Below are positions 34,119-42,189 of a stretch of 64,000 bases of DNA, piece after piece. Position 1 is the first letter of the stretch. Each line of letters starts with the position of its first letter. The stretch lies in the NCBI GenBank assembly GCA_020252485.1, contig JADCCX010000002.1:1-64000 (forward strand). Direction: 5' to 3'. The stretch is from Methylocystis sp. (GTDB lineage Bacteria; Pseudomonadota; Alphaproteobacteria; Rhizobiales; Beijerinckiaceae). A program made the translations under genes and the position numbers. A model generated the notes under the pieces. The model saw nothing but the letters and a program-made list of their open reading frames with translations. It did no database searches and was not told the DNA's origin.

Positions 34119-35501
34119 TCAGGCGCGGGGCATGTCGGCCAGGTCCCAGTAGAGCCCGGCCATGATCGCCAGCCCCTCGCGCAGGATCGATACCGGCACA
34201 TGCTCGTTGGGCGCATGCTGCGAGCAGGCGGGATAGGAATGCGGCACCCAGATTGTCGGCAGCTCAAGGATTTCGGCGAAGATGTCGTTGGGCAGCGAGC
34301 CGCCGAGATTGGGCAGGATCGCGGGCCTCTCGCCCTGCGTCCGGGCAATCGAATCTGCCACATAGCCGACATAGGGATGGCCGGGATCAAGCCGTGTCGC
34401 GGCGAAGAAATCATCCCTGCCGGCCGCTGCCTGCACGCGCGCGAAGCCATGGCGATCAAGAAAGCGGCGGATTGTGCCGAGCATGTCGGCGGTATCGACG
34501 CCCACGACGAAACGCAGTTGCAGGCGCGCCCAGGCGCGGGGCGGAATGGCATTCACCGGCGCCCTGGGATTGCCGGCCTCGAAGGCCAGAACCTCAAGGT
34601 TGCACCAGCCGAACACCTTCTCGGCCAGCGAGAGGCCGGGCTCGCCCCACCAGGGCTCCAGCGGCGGTCCGCCTTCGTTTGATGTGATCTCGATATCCGC
34701 CAGCACCCGCCTGACGGCGTCCGGGATATGCGCCGGCACGAATTCCGGCACGCGGATCTGACCGGTGGGTCCCACGAGGCAGGCGATCGCATGGGCCAGC
34801 TCGATGGCGGGATTGGAGATCAATCCGCCCCAGTTGCCCGAATGGTGCCCGCCCTCGCGGGCGTCGATCCAGAGGTCGAAAGCATAACCGCCGCGCGCCC
34901 CCAGGAAGACGGTCGGCCGGCTTGCTGAAAGCCTCGGCCCGTCGGACGCAATCAGCACATCCGCGCGCAGGCGTTCGCGGTGCTGCCCGCAGAGCTGGCG
35001 CAAGCCGGGCGAGCCGGTCTCTTCGCCTGTTTCGATCAGGTATTTGGCGTTGAAGCCAAGCTTGCCCCGCGTTTCAAGAACCGCCCGCAGCGCTGTCATG
35101 TTGATCGCGTGCTGGCCCTTGTTATCGACGATGCCGCGCCCGTACCAGCGGTCCCCGCTGTCGCTGAGCGTCCAGGGCGAACGGCCCTCGGCCCATTCGG
35201 CATCCATGCCGCGGATGACGTCGCCATGGCCGTAGCCGAGCACGGTGAGCGCTTTGGCATCCTCATGGCGCTCCGCCAGCAGGAACGGCCCCTTGCCGTT
35301 GGGGTTCGCGATAATCTCGGCCGTAAAGCCCATCGACTGGAAGTCAGGCGCCATCTCGTCGGTCAGGTAGCGCAGGAGATCGCCGGCCCGCTCGGGGTTC
35401 TGGCTCTCGGTTGGAATGGCGATGCGGCGCGCGAGCATCGTCTTGAAGGCGCCGGAACTGAACTGCCCGACGGAACGGGCGATGGCGGCTTCGCGGGTCA
35501 T
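34119..35501 (-). CDS. M20-family metallopeptidase
   Basis: Zinc-dependent peptidase or deacylase, 460 aa. Di-metal centre motifs: GYGHGDV, GRGIVDNKGQH, ETGEETGS with the catalytic Glu, and the late HSYPACSQHAPNEH. A dimerisation insert lies at about 205-330. ATG with GGGGGAG six bases upstream. It faces the peptide/amide operon across a 420-bp gap and may process the same kind of substrate, but this is inference. Close relatives act on dipeptides, N-acyl amino acids or succinylated diamines. Confidence 0.9.
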   Translation of the reverse strand: MTREAAIARSVGQFSSGAFKTMLARRIAIPTESQNPERAGDLLRYLTDEMAPDFQSMGFTAEIIANPNGKGPFLLAERHEDAKALTVLGYGHGDVIRGMDAEWAEGRSPWTLSDSGDRWYGRGIVDNKGQHAINMTALRAVLETRGKLGFNAKYLIETGEETGSPGLRQLCGQHRERLRADVLIASDGPRLSASRPTVFLGARGGYAFDLWIDAREGGHHSGNWGGLISNPAIELAHAIACLVGPTGQIRVPEFVPAHIPDAVRRVLADIEITSNEGGPPLEPWWGEPGLSLAEKVFGWCNLEVLAFEAGNPRAPVNAIPPRAWARLQLRFVVGVDTADMLGTIRRFLDRHGFARVQAAAGRDDFFAATRLDPGHPYVGYVADSIARTQGERPAILPNLGGSLPNDIFAEILELPTIWVPHSYPACSQHAPNEHVPVSILREGLAIMAGLYWDLADMPRA

Positions 35502-35521
35502 GAATGCTCCCCCCTCAGGCG

Positions 35522-36427
35522 TCAGCGGAACCAGCCGCCGCCCGAGCCGCTGCCGCCCGTGCGGCGCACGCCGTCACTGGCTATGCGGTTGCCAGGTTCG
35601 ACAAGAAGGGCTTTCTGGAAGGCGTCGTTGGCCTCCTTCAAATTGCCCAAGCGCTCATAGGCGATGCCGAGCTGCGCCCAGGCATCCGAGAGCCGGTTGT
35701 CGACGCTGAGCGCCGCGTTGAAGTCGTCGACCGCCTGCTGGAACTTGCCGGTGGCGATCAGGCTCTGGCCGCGGCCCATATAGGGCGGCGCGACATAGGG
35801 GTTGCGGTCGATGGCGCCATCGAAATCGGCGATGGCGCGGATATGATCGCCCAGCGACTGATAGGCGAGTCCGCGTCCGTGATAAGCCTCGGCGCCTTCC
35901 CGGTTCAACTGGATGGCGCGGTTGTAGTCGTTGATCGCCGCTGCCATATCGCCCTGCGCGCGCAGCAGGTTGCCCCGGGCCAGATAGGCCGCAGCATAAC
36001 CGGGATCGATCGAGATCGCCCGATTGAAATCCTGCATAGCGGATTCGTTGCGTCCGGTCTGCCGGCTGGTCAGGCCGCGGTTCAGGTAGGCCGCCGCGAA
36101 ATTGGGATCGAGCTGGATGGCGCGGTTGAAATCCGTCACCGCCTCGTTGAAGCGGCCAGCCCGGGCGAAGGCCGCCCCGCGCGTGTTGTACGACCGCGCA
36201 TCATTGGGGTTGCGCGAGATCACCTCGGTGAGCGAGCTGATGTTGTTCGAGGCCGCGTTCTGGTTGGCGTTGTTGGGCTCATCAAGCTCGGCGAAGCGCG
36301 GACCGCGCTGCGCAGCTGAGCCGCTCCCGCCGTCCAGGGTGGTGCAGGCCGCGAGCGACGCGGCGCAGCAACCCGCCAGAGCCGCGCGGCGCAACCAGCT
36401 GTCCGAAAATCTGCATAAATCCGCCAT
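35522..36427 (-). CDS. TPR-repeat lipoprotein
   Basis: A 301-aa protein with a lipoprotein signal (RRAALAGCCAASLAAC, lipidated Cys about residue 26) and then repeated tetratricopeptide units such as PNDARSYNTRGAAFARAGRF, NFAAAYLNRGL, GYAAAYLARGNL and AEAYHGRGLAYQSLGD (about six units). It probably sits on the inner face of the outer membrane and scaffolds protein contacts, as NlpI does. I chose the ATG at 36427 because the upstream frame adds only non-protein-like sequence. It lies directly after the M20 gene's start, on the same strand, but is probably an independent housekeeping gene. Confidence 0.85.
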   Translation of the reverse strand: MADLCRFSDSWLRRAALAGCCAASLAACTTLDGGSGSAAQRGPRFAELDEPNNANQNAASNNISSLTEVISRNPNDARSYNTRGAAFARAGRFNEAVTDFNRAIQLDPNFAAAYLNRGLTSRQTGRNESAMQDFNRAISIDPGYAAAYLARGNLLRAQGDMAAAINDYNRAIQLNREGAEAYHGRGLAYQSLGDHIRAIADFDGAIDRNPYVAPPYMGRGQSLIATGKFQQAVDDFNAALSVDNRLSDAWAQLGIAYERLGNLKEANDAFQKALLVEPGNRIASDGVRRTGGSGSGGGWFR

Positions 36428-36460
36428 CGTGAGCACCGCCTGAAGCTGCCCTTGCAAAGG

Positions 36461-36487
36461 AAAACGCCCGTGATGTGGCACGGGCGT
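36461..36487 (-). terminator. Intrinsic terminator of rpsU
   Basis: Inverted repeat ACGCCCGTG / CACGGGCGT with a six-base loop, followed on the minus strand by TTTTCC. It lies 44 bp after the rpsU stop in the right orientation. Confidence 0.75.
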
Positions 36488-36530
36488 CTTTAATGTCGCG
36501 TGAACCATGCGGCAAGCAATGCCGGGGGTC

Positions 36531-36800
36531 TTAGCCCCGGCGCGGCGCACCGGCTCCGGCAGCGCCGGCGCGGGGCGCCGGGCGCGGGGTGGCAGGGAGG
36601 CCGCCTTCGCGCTGGGCGCGCTTGCGGGCGAGCTTGCGGGCGCGGCGGACGGCTTCCGCCTTCTCGCGGGCCTTCTTTTCGGAGGGCTTCTCGTAGTGTC
36701 CGCGCAGCTTCATTTCGCGGAAGATGCCTTCGCGCTGCATCTTCTTCTTCAGCGCGCGAAGCGCCTGATCGACGTTGTTGTCACGGACGAGAACCTGCAC
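36531..36800 (-). CDS. rpsU: 30S ribosomal protein S21
   Basis: Small basic ribosomal protein, 89 aa, that joins the 30S subunit near the mRNA exit and helps initiation. Motifs: [39 protein letters not shown]. The C-terminal 20 residues are Pro/Ala/Gly/Arg-rich, an extension common in alphaproteobacteria. Starts with GTG. Confidence 0.97.
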   Translation of the reverse strand: MQVLVRDNNVDQALRALKKKMQREGIFREMKLRGHYEKPSEKKAREKAEAVRRARKLARKRAQREGGLPATPRPAPRAGAAGAGAPRRG

Positions 36801-37141
36801 CGGGGATGACCTTTATCTCTCGAAACGGCTAAGCATGGGGGATCGGAAACAGCTGAAGCCGTTCCGTTAAGACCGCTGCGCTAGCAGAAAGCCTTCCAAT
36901 CGTCAATCGCCGGAGCTTTGTCCTCGCGCAGAAGAACCCGCTTCTCCCTCTCCCCGTTACTTACGGGGAGAGGGTTGGGGTGAGGGGCGTGGTGAAGAAA
37001 CGCCACGCCAACTCCCCCGCCCCTCATCCTGTCTTTCTCCCCGTGAAGAACGGGGAGAAGGGACGCGCTGCCCCGCTTGCGGAGAACAGCATCGCTCTGC
37101 CTGCGGGAAAAAATTGGGGCAAGAAGCGGAGCCACCCCTGC
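36801..37141. other. Intergenic stretch with repeats between rpsU and purK
   Basis: 341 bp without a gene. It holds the rpsU leader on the right side of rpsU and a repeat cluster (36944-37062). No protein-like frame is present. Confidence 0.6.
36944..37062. repeat. Pair of intergenic palindromes
   Basis: Two hairpins in one unit: CTCCCTCTCCCCGT...ACGGGGAGAGGG at 36944-36975 and TTCTCCCCGT...ACGGGGAGAA at about 37033-37060. Between them lies a GGTGAGGGGCG...CGCCCCTCA complementary pair. This CTCCCCG/GGGGTGAGGGG element is of a kind spread through many Hyphomicrobiales genomes. Confidence 0.7.
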
Positions 37142-38230
37142 TCAGTCCCTGAGAATCCGCGTGACATGCCCCATTTTGCGCCCGGGGCGGGCTTCCCCCT
37201 TGCCGTAAAGATGCAGCTGTGCGCCTGGCTCGGCCAGGATGTCGGGCCATCTGAGAACATCGGCTCCGATCAGGTTGACCATCTCGACCCCCATGCCGCG
37301 CATGGCCGTTGAGCCGAGCGGCAATCCGGCGATGGCGCGGACATGCTGTTCGAACTGGGACGTATCGGCTCCATCCAGCGTCCAATGGCCGGAATTATGC
37401 ACCCTCGGCGCGATTTCGTTCACATAGAGCATCTCGCTGCCGCCCTCGGCGCCAACGAAAAACTCGACGGCGAAGACGCCGACGTAATCCAGCGCCGCTC
37501 CCAGCCGAGCGGCAATGGCGAGCGCCTCGCGCGCCGTCGACGGATGGATGGCGGCCGGCGCCACGGAGCGGCGCAGGATCTGCTCGCGATGTTCGTTCTC
37601 GGTGACGGCGAAGGTCTTCACGGCCCCGTCGAGGGCCCTGGCCGCAACCACGGATATCTCCCGCTCGAAAGGCACGAAGCTCTCGATAATGGAAGATGCG
37701 CCTTTCACGCTATCCCAAGCCCGCTCGGCATCCTCCTGACGCCGCAGCACGGCCTGGCCCTTGCCGTCATAGCCGAAGCGGCGGGTCTTGAGGATCGCCG
37801 GCGCACCGATCTGCCCGATCCTGAGCTTCAATTCGGCCAGGCTGTCCACCGTCGCGAAATCCGCCGTCCGCGCGCCCAGTTCGCGGGCGAGGCGCTTTTC
37901 GAGCACGCGGTCCTGGCAGATCGACAGCGCCTTCGCGCCCGGCCGCACGGGCGCCCGCGCGGCGAGCGTCTCCAGCGTCGCCGCCGGCACATTCTCGAAT
38001 TCGAAGGTCACGCAGGCGACCGAAGCGGCGAATTGGCGCAGCGCCAGCTCGTTGTCGTAGGCGGCAACCGTGTGGCGCGCGGCGACATCGAAGGCGGGGC
38101 TCTCCGGTTCGGGGGCATAGACATGGCAGCGGAAGCCCAGCCTCGCTGCGGCGAGCGCAATCATGCGGCCGAGCTGTCCGCCGCCCAGAATCCCGATCGC
38201 ATCACCGGGTGCGAGCATGGCGCTGGCCAT
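37142..38230 (-). CDS. purK: 5-(carboxyamino)imidazole ribonucleotide synthase PurK
   Basis: ATP-grasp enzyme of purine biosynthesis, 362 aa; carboxylates AIR to N5-CAIR with ATP and bicarbonate. Motifs: IGILGGGQLGRMIALAAA at the start, KTRRFGYDGKGQ, FVPFEREISVVAAR and NEIAPRVHNSGHWT. It starts 3 bp after purE, so the two steps are co-expressed. Confidence 0.96.
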   Translation of the reverse strand: MASAMLAPGDAIGILGGGQLGRMIALAAARLGFRCHVYAPEPESPAFDVAARHTVAAYDNELALRQFAASVACVTFEFENVPAATLETLAARAPVRPGAKALSICQDRVLEKRLARELGARTADFATVDSLAELKLRIGQIGAPAILKTRRFGYDGKGQAVLRRQEDAERAWDSVKGASSIIESFVPFEREISVVAARALDGAVKTFAVTENEHREQILRRSVAPAAIHPSTAREALAIAARLGAALDYVGVFAVEFFVGAEGGSEMLYVNEIAPRVHNSGHWTLDGADTSQFEQHVRAIAGLPLGSTAMRGMGVEMVNLIGADVLRWPDILAEPGAQLHLYGKGEARPGRKMGHVTRILRD

Positions 38231-38233
38231 GGC

Positions 38234-38749
38234 TCAGCTCTCTTGCGTATCGAAGGGCCTGTCGGCGATCGAATCGGTCTGCGCCTTGCGCCAGGCCGCG
38301 AGCCGGGCGGCCAAAGCCTCGTCCTGCAGCGCCAGCACGGCGGCTGCGAGCAGCGCGGCATTGATGGCGCCGGCTTTGCCAATCGCCAGCGTGCCGACGG
38401 GAATGCCGGCCGGCATCTGTACGATCGAATGCAGGCTGTCGACGCCCGACAGCGCTTTCGATTCCACCGGAACGCCGAACACCGGAAGTTCGGTCATCGA
38501 GGCGGTCATGCCGGGCAGGTGGGCTGCGCCGCCGGCGCCCGCGATGATGAGCTGGAAGCCTTCCGCCTTGGCGCCCTTGGCGAAGCGCACCAGCCGGTCC
38601 GGCGTGCGGTGGGCCGAGACGATGCGGGAATCATGGCCGATGCCGAGCGTATCGAGCATCGACGCCGTATGTTTCATGGTCGACCAGTCGGATTGGCTGC
38701 CCATGATGATCGCCACGGGCGTCGACCCTGATTTCGCCTGCCCTGCCAT
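38234..38749 (-). CDS. purE: N5-CAIR mutase PurE
   Basis: Class I PurE, 171 aa; rearranges N5-CAIR to CAIR in purine biosynthesis. Motifs: [41 protein letters not shown] and [16 protein letters not shown]. Adjacent to purK as in most proteobacteria. Confidence 0.97.
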   Translation of the reverse strand: MAGQAKSGSTPVAIIMGSQSDWSTMKHTASMLDTLGIGHDSRIVSAHRTPDRLVRFAKGAKAEGFQLIIAGAGGAAHLPGMTASMTELPVFGVPVESKALSGVDSLHSIVQMPAGIPVGTLAIGKAGAINAALLAAAVLALQDEALAARLAAWRKAQTDSIADRPFDTQES

Positions 38750-38764
38750 TACATCCTTCCGTCC

Positions 38765-38983
38765 CTACGCGATGATGTCGGGACGCAGCTTGCCGGAAAT
38801 CATGACGATCCTGTCTTTCAAGGCAAGCTTGCGTTTCTTCAGGCGCTGGATTTGCAGCTGATCGCGGATATCCAGCCGCTCGAGAGCGAAGATCGCGGCA
38901 TCAAGATCCCGATGCTCCTGGTTCAGGAGCTGGAGCTCCCGCTCCAGCGTGATCCGTTCGTCCTCGGAATCCATCATGGACAT
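38765..38983 (-). CDS. YdcH/DUF465 family small coiled-coil protein
   Basis: A 72-aa helical protein with the family pattern LERELQLLNQEHRDLDAAI...LKKRKLALKDRI near the C-terminus. Function unknown; the family is widespread in proteobacteria. I chose the ATG at 38983; a start further upstream (39067) would add non-conserved residues. It lies just upstream of purE, probably co-transcribed. Confidence 0.8.
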   Translation of the reverse strand: MSMMDSEDERITLERELQLLNQEHRDLDAAIFALERLDIRDQLQIQRLKKRKLALKDRIVMISGKLRPDIIA

Positions 38984-39185
38984 TGCGGCGAGCTTCACCC
39001 TGAAAATGCCCGGTTCCCGGCGGAACCTGACTGATGCGGGCCCATGTCTCGCATCAGGGGTCAACAAGTCAAGCGGACCCCTGTCCGGCGGCCGGCTTTG
39101 CTGCGCTGCAAAATCGATCTTCTTGGACAGTCCTGGCAGTATGTGTCACTTTTGCAAAGTCGGTCATGACAAAGGAGGTGAACCG

Positions 39186-39374
39186 ATGTCCTTGGTAACG
39201 CACCTGGCAGAGTTGGAGCGTAAGCACCGGTCGCTTGATGCAGAAATCGCAACGGAGCGTCAGCATGCCAATGCAGACGAAACCCGCATTTCCAGCCTCA
39301 AGCGCCGCAAACTGCAGTTGAAGGATGCGATCAGGAAGCTTCGACAAGAAGTAGAGAAACAGACGATACACTGA
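39186..39374 (+). CDS. YdcH/DUF465 family small protein, second copy
   Basis: A 62-aa helical protein: HLAELERKHRSLDAEIATE, then LKRRKLQLKDAIRKLRQE. It has an exceptionally strong ribosome site (AAAGGAGGTG, six bases before ATG). It lies back to back with the first copy. The sequence pattern is the same, so the pair arose by duplication. Function unknown. Confidence 0.88.
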   Translation: MSLVTHLAELERKHRSLDAEIATERQHANADETRISSLKRRKLQLKDAIRKLRQEVEKQTIH

Positions 39375-39440
39375 GGCCGAAGCGAGGAAGGACCGGCGGC
39401 CTTCGCGTGAAGCCGCCGAAACAAGGGGGTATTCGGGAAG

Positions 39441-39472
39441 GGCGCGGAGCCAAGCTTCGCGCTCTTTCTTTT
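39441..39472 (+). terminator. Likely terminator of the small YdcH gene
   Basis: GGCGCGGAGCCAAGCTTCGCGC folds into an imperfect hairpin and is followed by TCTTTCTTTT. It lies 66 bp after the stop and before the convergent gene. An additional stem (CGGCGGCCTT...AAGCCGCCG) lies at about 39391-39419. Confidence 0.5.
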
Positions 39473-39476
39473 GGCT

Positions 39477-40679
39477 TCATTGCCAGCTGCGGAAGGCCTC
39501 ATCGAACGCCTGCTGGCCGCTGACGCCTTTCTCCATCACCATGCCGCCGCGCCTGCCGCCGGCCGTCACGAACTCGAGGTAAAGGAGCGGGCGCGTCCGC
39601 ATCATCTCGACGTTGCGCGAGAGCGCGGGCTCCACCTGCGCCAAGGCCACCAGAAAGACATTCTCCATCACTGCAATGCCTTGCCCGGCGAGCGGGTAGC
39701 CCGGCTGGCTCTCCGCCTGCCGGAGTTCGATCTGGCTGAGCGTCTGGATCGGTCCCACGCCGCCGCCGCCCAAATTCGAGAACTGGATCTGGATCGTGTG
39801 CGAGGCGGGGAAGGCGGGGTCGAGGTTGCGCTGGATGGTGATTTCAGCCCTGAGACGGGCGTCCGGCACGTCGACCGTCGCACGGATGGCCTGCTGCGGC
39901 GGCTGACCCTGACCGCCCGCGACAAGCTCCGTCCGCCAGACGACCGTGCCCTGGCGCACATCCACCTTCTGGCTGTCCTCGCTGTTCTCCATCGCCAGCA
40001 CCATGCGGTTCGCCACGCCGATCTGCGGCTGGCTGGCCGCAGGCGGGGAACTGGTGCTGGTCGGCACATTGCCGGATGCCGCGCCGGGCGGGGCGGTCTG
40101 CGCCGGCGGCCGCGGCGGAGCGGCAGGAGGATCGGCGGGCCGGCGCGCAGGCGAATCTTCGGCGGAGGGCTGGACACGGTCACCGGTCTTCACCGACGAG
40201 GAGGCATTGCCGCCCGGCGCCGGCTGCGTGACACCGGCCGTGCGGTTCGGCACCGCCGGCGGCTCGTTGCGCCGGAGATAGGCGAGCGTGGCGATGGCGA
40301 CGACGACGACGGCGCCTACCGCGAGCCCCACCGCCGCCAGCGGATTGCGTCCTGCGGCCCGCTCCCGCCGGATCACCTGCGGCCGCGCCACTGTCTCGGG
40401 CGCTTGCGGGGCGGGGAGATCTGTTTCAGGCGCAGCCGCAGGCGAATCAGGCTCGCTCTGCAGCCCGCCTTCGCCCTGTTCGCGTTCGATTCGCTCGAAG
40501 ACGCCCGTCAGCGCGGAGAGCTCACGCTCGACCACTGCGGCATCGACGGGCGGATCGATCGAGGCCAGCTGCCGCGTCAGGGCGAGCCGCGCCCGGTCGT
40601 AGATACCCTGCCTTGCCTCGGGAGTGTTCGGCGACAGGCCTGCGACGGCCTTCGACAGGAGGGGATAATAATCTGCCAT
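39477..40679 (-). CDS. Membrane-anchored protein of unknown function with Pro/Ala-rich region
   Basis: A 400-aa protein. The first 100 residues are helical and start MADYYPLLSKAVAGL followed by a DRARLAL segment, a pattern I have met in many hypothetical proteins of this order. One membrane helix at about 115-135, then a 100-residue low-complexity Pro/Ala/Thr/Ser stretch, then a compact C-terminal region (about 235-400) with KVDVRQGTVVWRTELV and VDVPDARLRAEITI. I chose the ATG at 40679 because the upstream extension is not protein-like and approaches the purA stop. Topology suggests an N-terminal cytoplasmic domain and a periplasmic C-terminal domain. No function can be given. Confidence 0.75.
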   Translation of the reverse strand: MADYYPLLSKAVAGLSPNTPEARQGIYDRARLALTRQLASIDPPVDAAVVERELSALTGVFERIEREQGEGGLQSEPDSPAAAPETDLPAPQAPETVARPQVIRRERAAGRNPLAAVGLAVGAVVVVAIATLAYLRRNEPPAVPNRTAGVTQPAPGGNASSSVKTGDRVQPSAEDSPARRPADPPAAPPRPPAQTAPPGAASGNVPTSTSSPPAASQPQIGVANRMVLAMENSEDSQKVDVRQGTVVWRTELVAGGQGQPPQQAIRATVDVPDARLRAEITIQRNLDPAFPASHTIQIQFSNLGGGGVGPIQTLSQIELRQAESQPGYPLAGQGIAVMENVFLVALAQVEPALSRNVEMMRTRPLLYLEFVTAGGRRGGMVMEKGVSGQQAFDEAFRSWQ

Positions 40680-40776
40680 CAACCCGATACGATCATGCAG
40701 GACGGGAATGCCCTGCTTCTCCAATGCAATTGCGCCAACACCATGAACATTTTTTTCTGATGCCGATCCGAAGGCT

Positions 40777-42069
40777 TTAACGCTCAAACGGGTTGCGCAT
40801 CAAGATTGTATCGTCGCGCTCCGGACTCGTTGAAAGAACCGTGACCGGGGCTCCGACCAGTTCCTCGACCCTGCGGACGTATTTGATCGCCTGGGCCGGC
40901 AGATCCGCCCATGACCGCGCGCCCGCCGTCGAGTCCTTCCAGCCCTCGATCGTTTCATAGATGGGCGTCACCCGCGCCTGATCCGCGGCGCTGGCCGGCA
41001 GGTGATCAATCCGCTCCCCGTCCAGATGGTAGCCCACACCGATTTTCAGCTCGTCGAAGCCGTCGAGCACGTCGAGCTTCGTGAAGGCGATGCCGTCAAT
41101 GCCGGATGTGCTGATCGTCTGGCGGACGAGCACGGCGTCGAACCAGCCGCAACGCCGCTTGCGGCCGGTGACGGTGCCGAATTCCTTGCCCCGGGCGCCG
41201 ATCGCCTCGCCGGTTTCGTCGAAGAGCTCCGTCGGGAAGGGACCCTCGCCGACCCGGGTCGTATAGGCCTTGGCGATGCCGAGCACATAGCCGACGGCGG
41301 AGGGACCAAGCCCCGAGCCCGTGGCCGCCTGGGCCGCCACGATATTCGAGGAGGTGACATAGGGATAAGTCCCGTGGTCGACATCAAGCAGGGCCCCTTG
41401 CGCGCCCTCGAACAGGATGCGTTTGCCGGCCCGCCGCTCGCGGTCGAGCAAGCGCCAGACGCTGTCGACATAGGGCAGCACGTGGGGGGCGACCTCGCGG
41501 AGTTCGGCCAGCAGCTTGCCGGCATCGACCTCGTCGATTCCGAGCCCGCGCCGGAGCGCGTTGTGATGGGTCAGCAGCCGTTCGATCTTGGGGCCGAGGT
41601 TGGCGGGATCGGCGAGATCCATGACGCGGATCGCGCGGCGGCCCACCTTATCCTCGTAGGCGGGGCCGATGCCGCGCTTCGTGGTGCCGATCTTCATGCC
41701 GCTGTTGGACGTCTCGCGGAAATGGTCGAGTTCGCGGTGGAGCGGCAGGATCAGCGTGGCGTTCTCCGCAATGCGCAGGTTTTCCCGGCTGATTGCGACG
41801 CCCTGGGCGCGCAGCCGCGCCGTTTCCTCCACGAAATGCCAGGGATCGACCACCACGCCGTTGCCAATGACGGAAAGCTTGCCCGGCCGGACGATGCCCG
41901 ACGGCAGCAGGCTCAGCTTGTAGACGACGCCGTTGATGACGAGTGTATGCCCCGCATTATGCCCGCCCTGGAAGCGCACGACGACATCGGCCTGTTCCGA
42001 GAGCCAGTCGACGATCTTGCCCTTGCCTTCATCGCCCCACTGGGCTCCGACCACGACGACATTGCCCAT
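40777..42069 (-). CDS. purA: Adenylosuccinate synthetase
   Basis: GTP-dependent enzyme joining IMP and aspartate in AMP synthesis, 430 aa, full length. Motifs: [57 protein letters not shown] and TGRKRRCGW. It shares its strand with the neighbouring hypothetical gene; no sign of unusual regulation. Confidence 0.98.
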   Translation of the reverse strand: MGNVVVVGAQWGDEGKGKIVDWLSEQADVVVRFQGGHNAGHTLVINGVVYKLSLLPSGIVRPGKLSVIGNGVVVDPWHFVEETARLRAQGVAISRENLRIAENATLILPLHRELDHFRETSNSGMKIGTTKRGIGPAYEDKVGRRAIRVMDLADPANLGPKIERLLTHHNALRRGLGIDEVDAGKLLAELREVAPHVLPYVDSVWRLLDRERRAGKRILFEGAQGALLDVDHGTYPYVTSSNIVAAQAATGSGLGPSAVGYVLGIAKAYTTRVGEGPFPTELFDETGEAIGARGKEFGTVTGRKRRCGWFDAVLVRQTISTSGIDGIAFTKLDVLDGFDELKIGVGYHLDGERIDHLPASAADQARVTPIYETIEGWKDSTAGARSWADLPAQAIKYVRRVEELVGAPVTVLSTSPERDDTILMRNPFER

Positions 42070-42101
42070 GGGGTTTCACCTTGCCCGACGTTTCCGCAAG
42101 G

Positions 42102-42134
42102 AAAAACCCGGCTGCGGATGAGCGCGGAGCCGGG
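42102..42134 (-). terminator. Intrinsic terminator after the MuiA-like gene
   Basis: On the minus strand CCCGGCT...AGCCGGG with a 14-base loop is followed by TTTTT. It lies 56 bp beyond the stop of the DUF4139 gene at 42190 and before purA. Confidence 0.7.
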
Positions 42135-42189
42135 CTGTTCCGAAAGGCGGTTACGCGATTGAGGGCCGAAGGTAAAGCCTCAATCTCGG

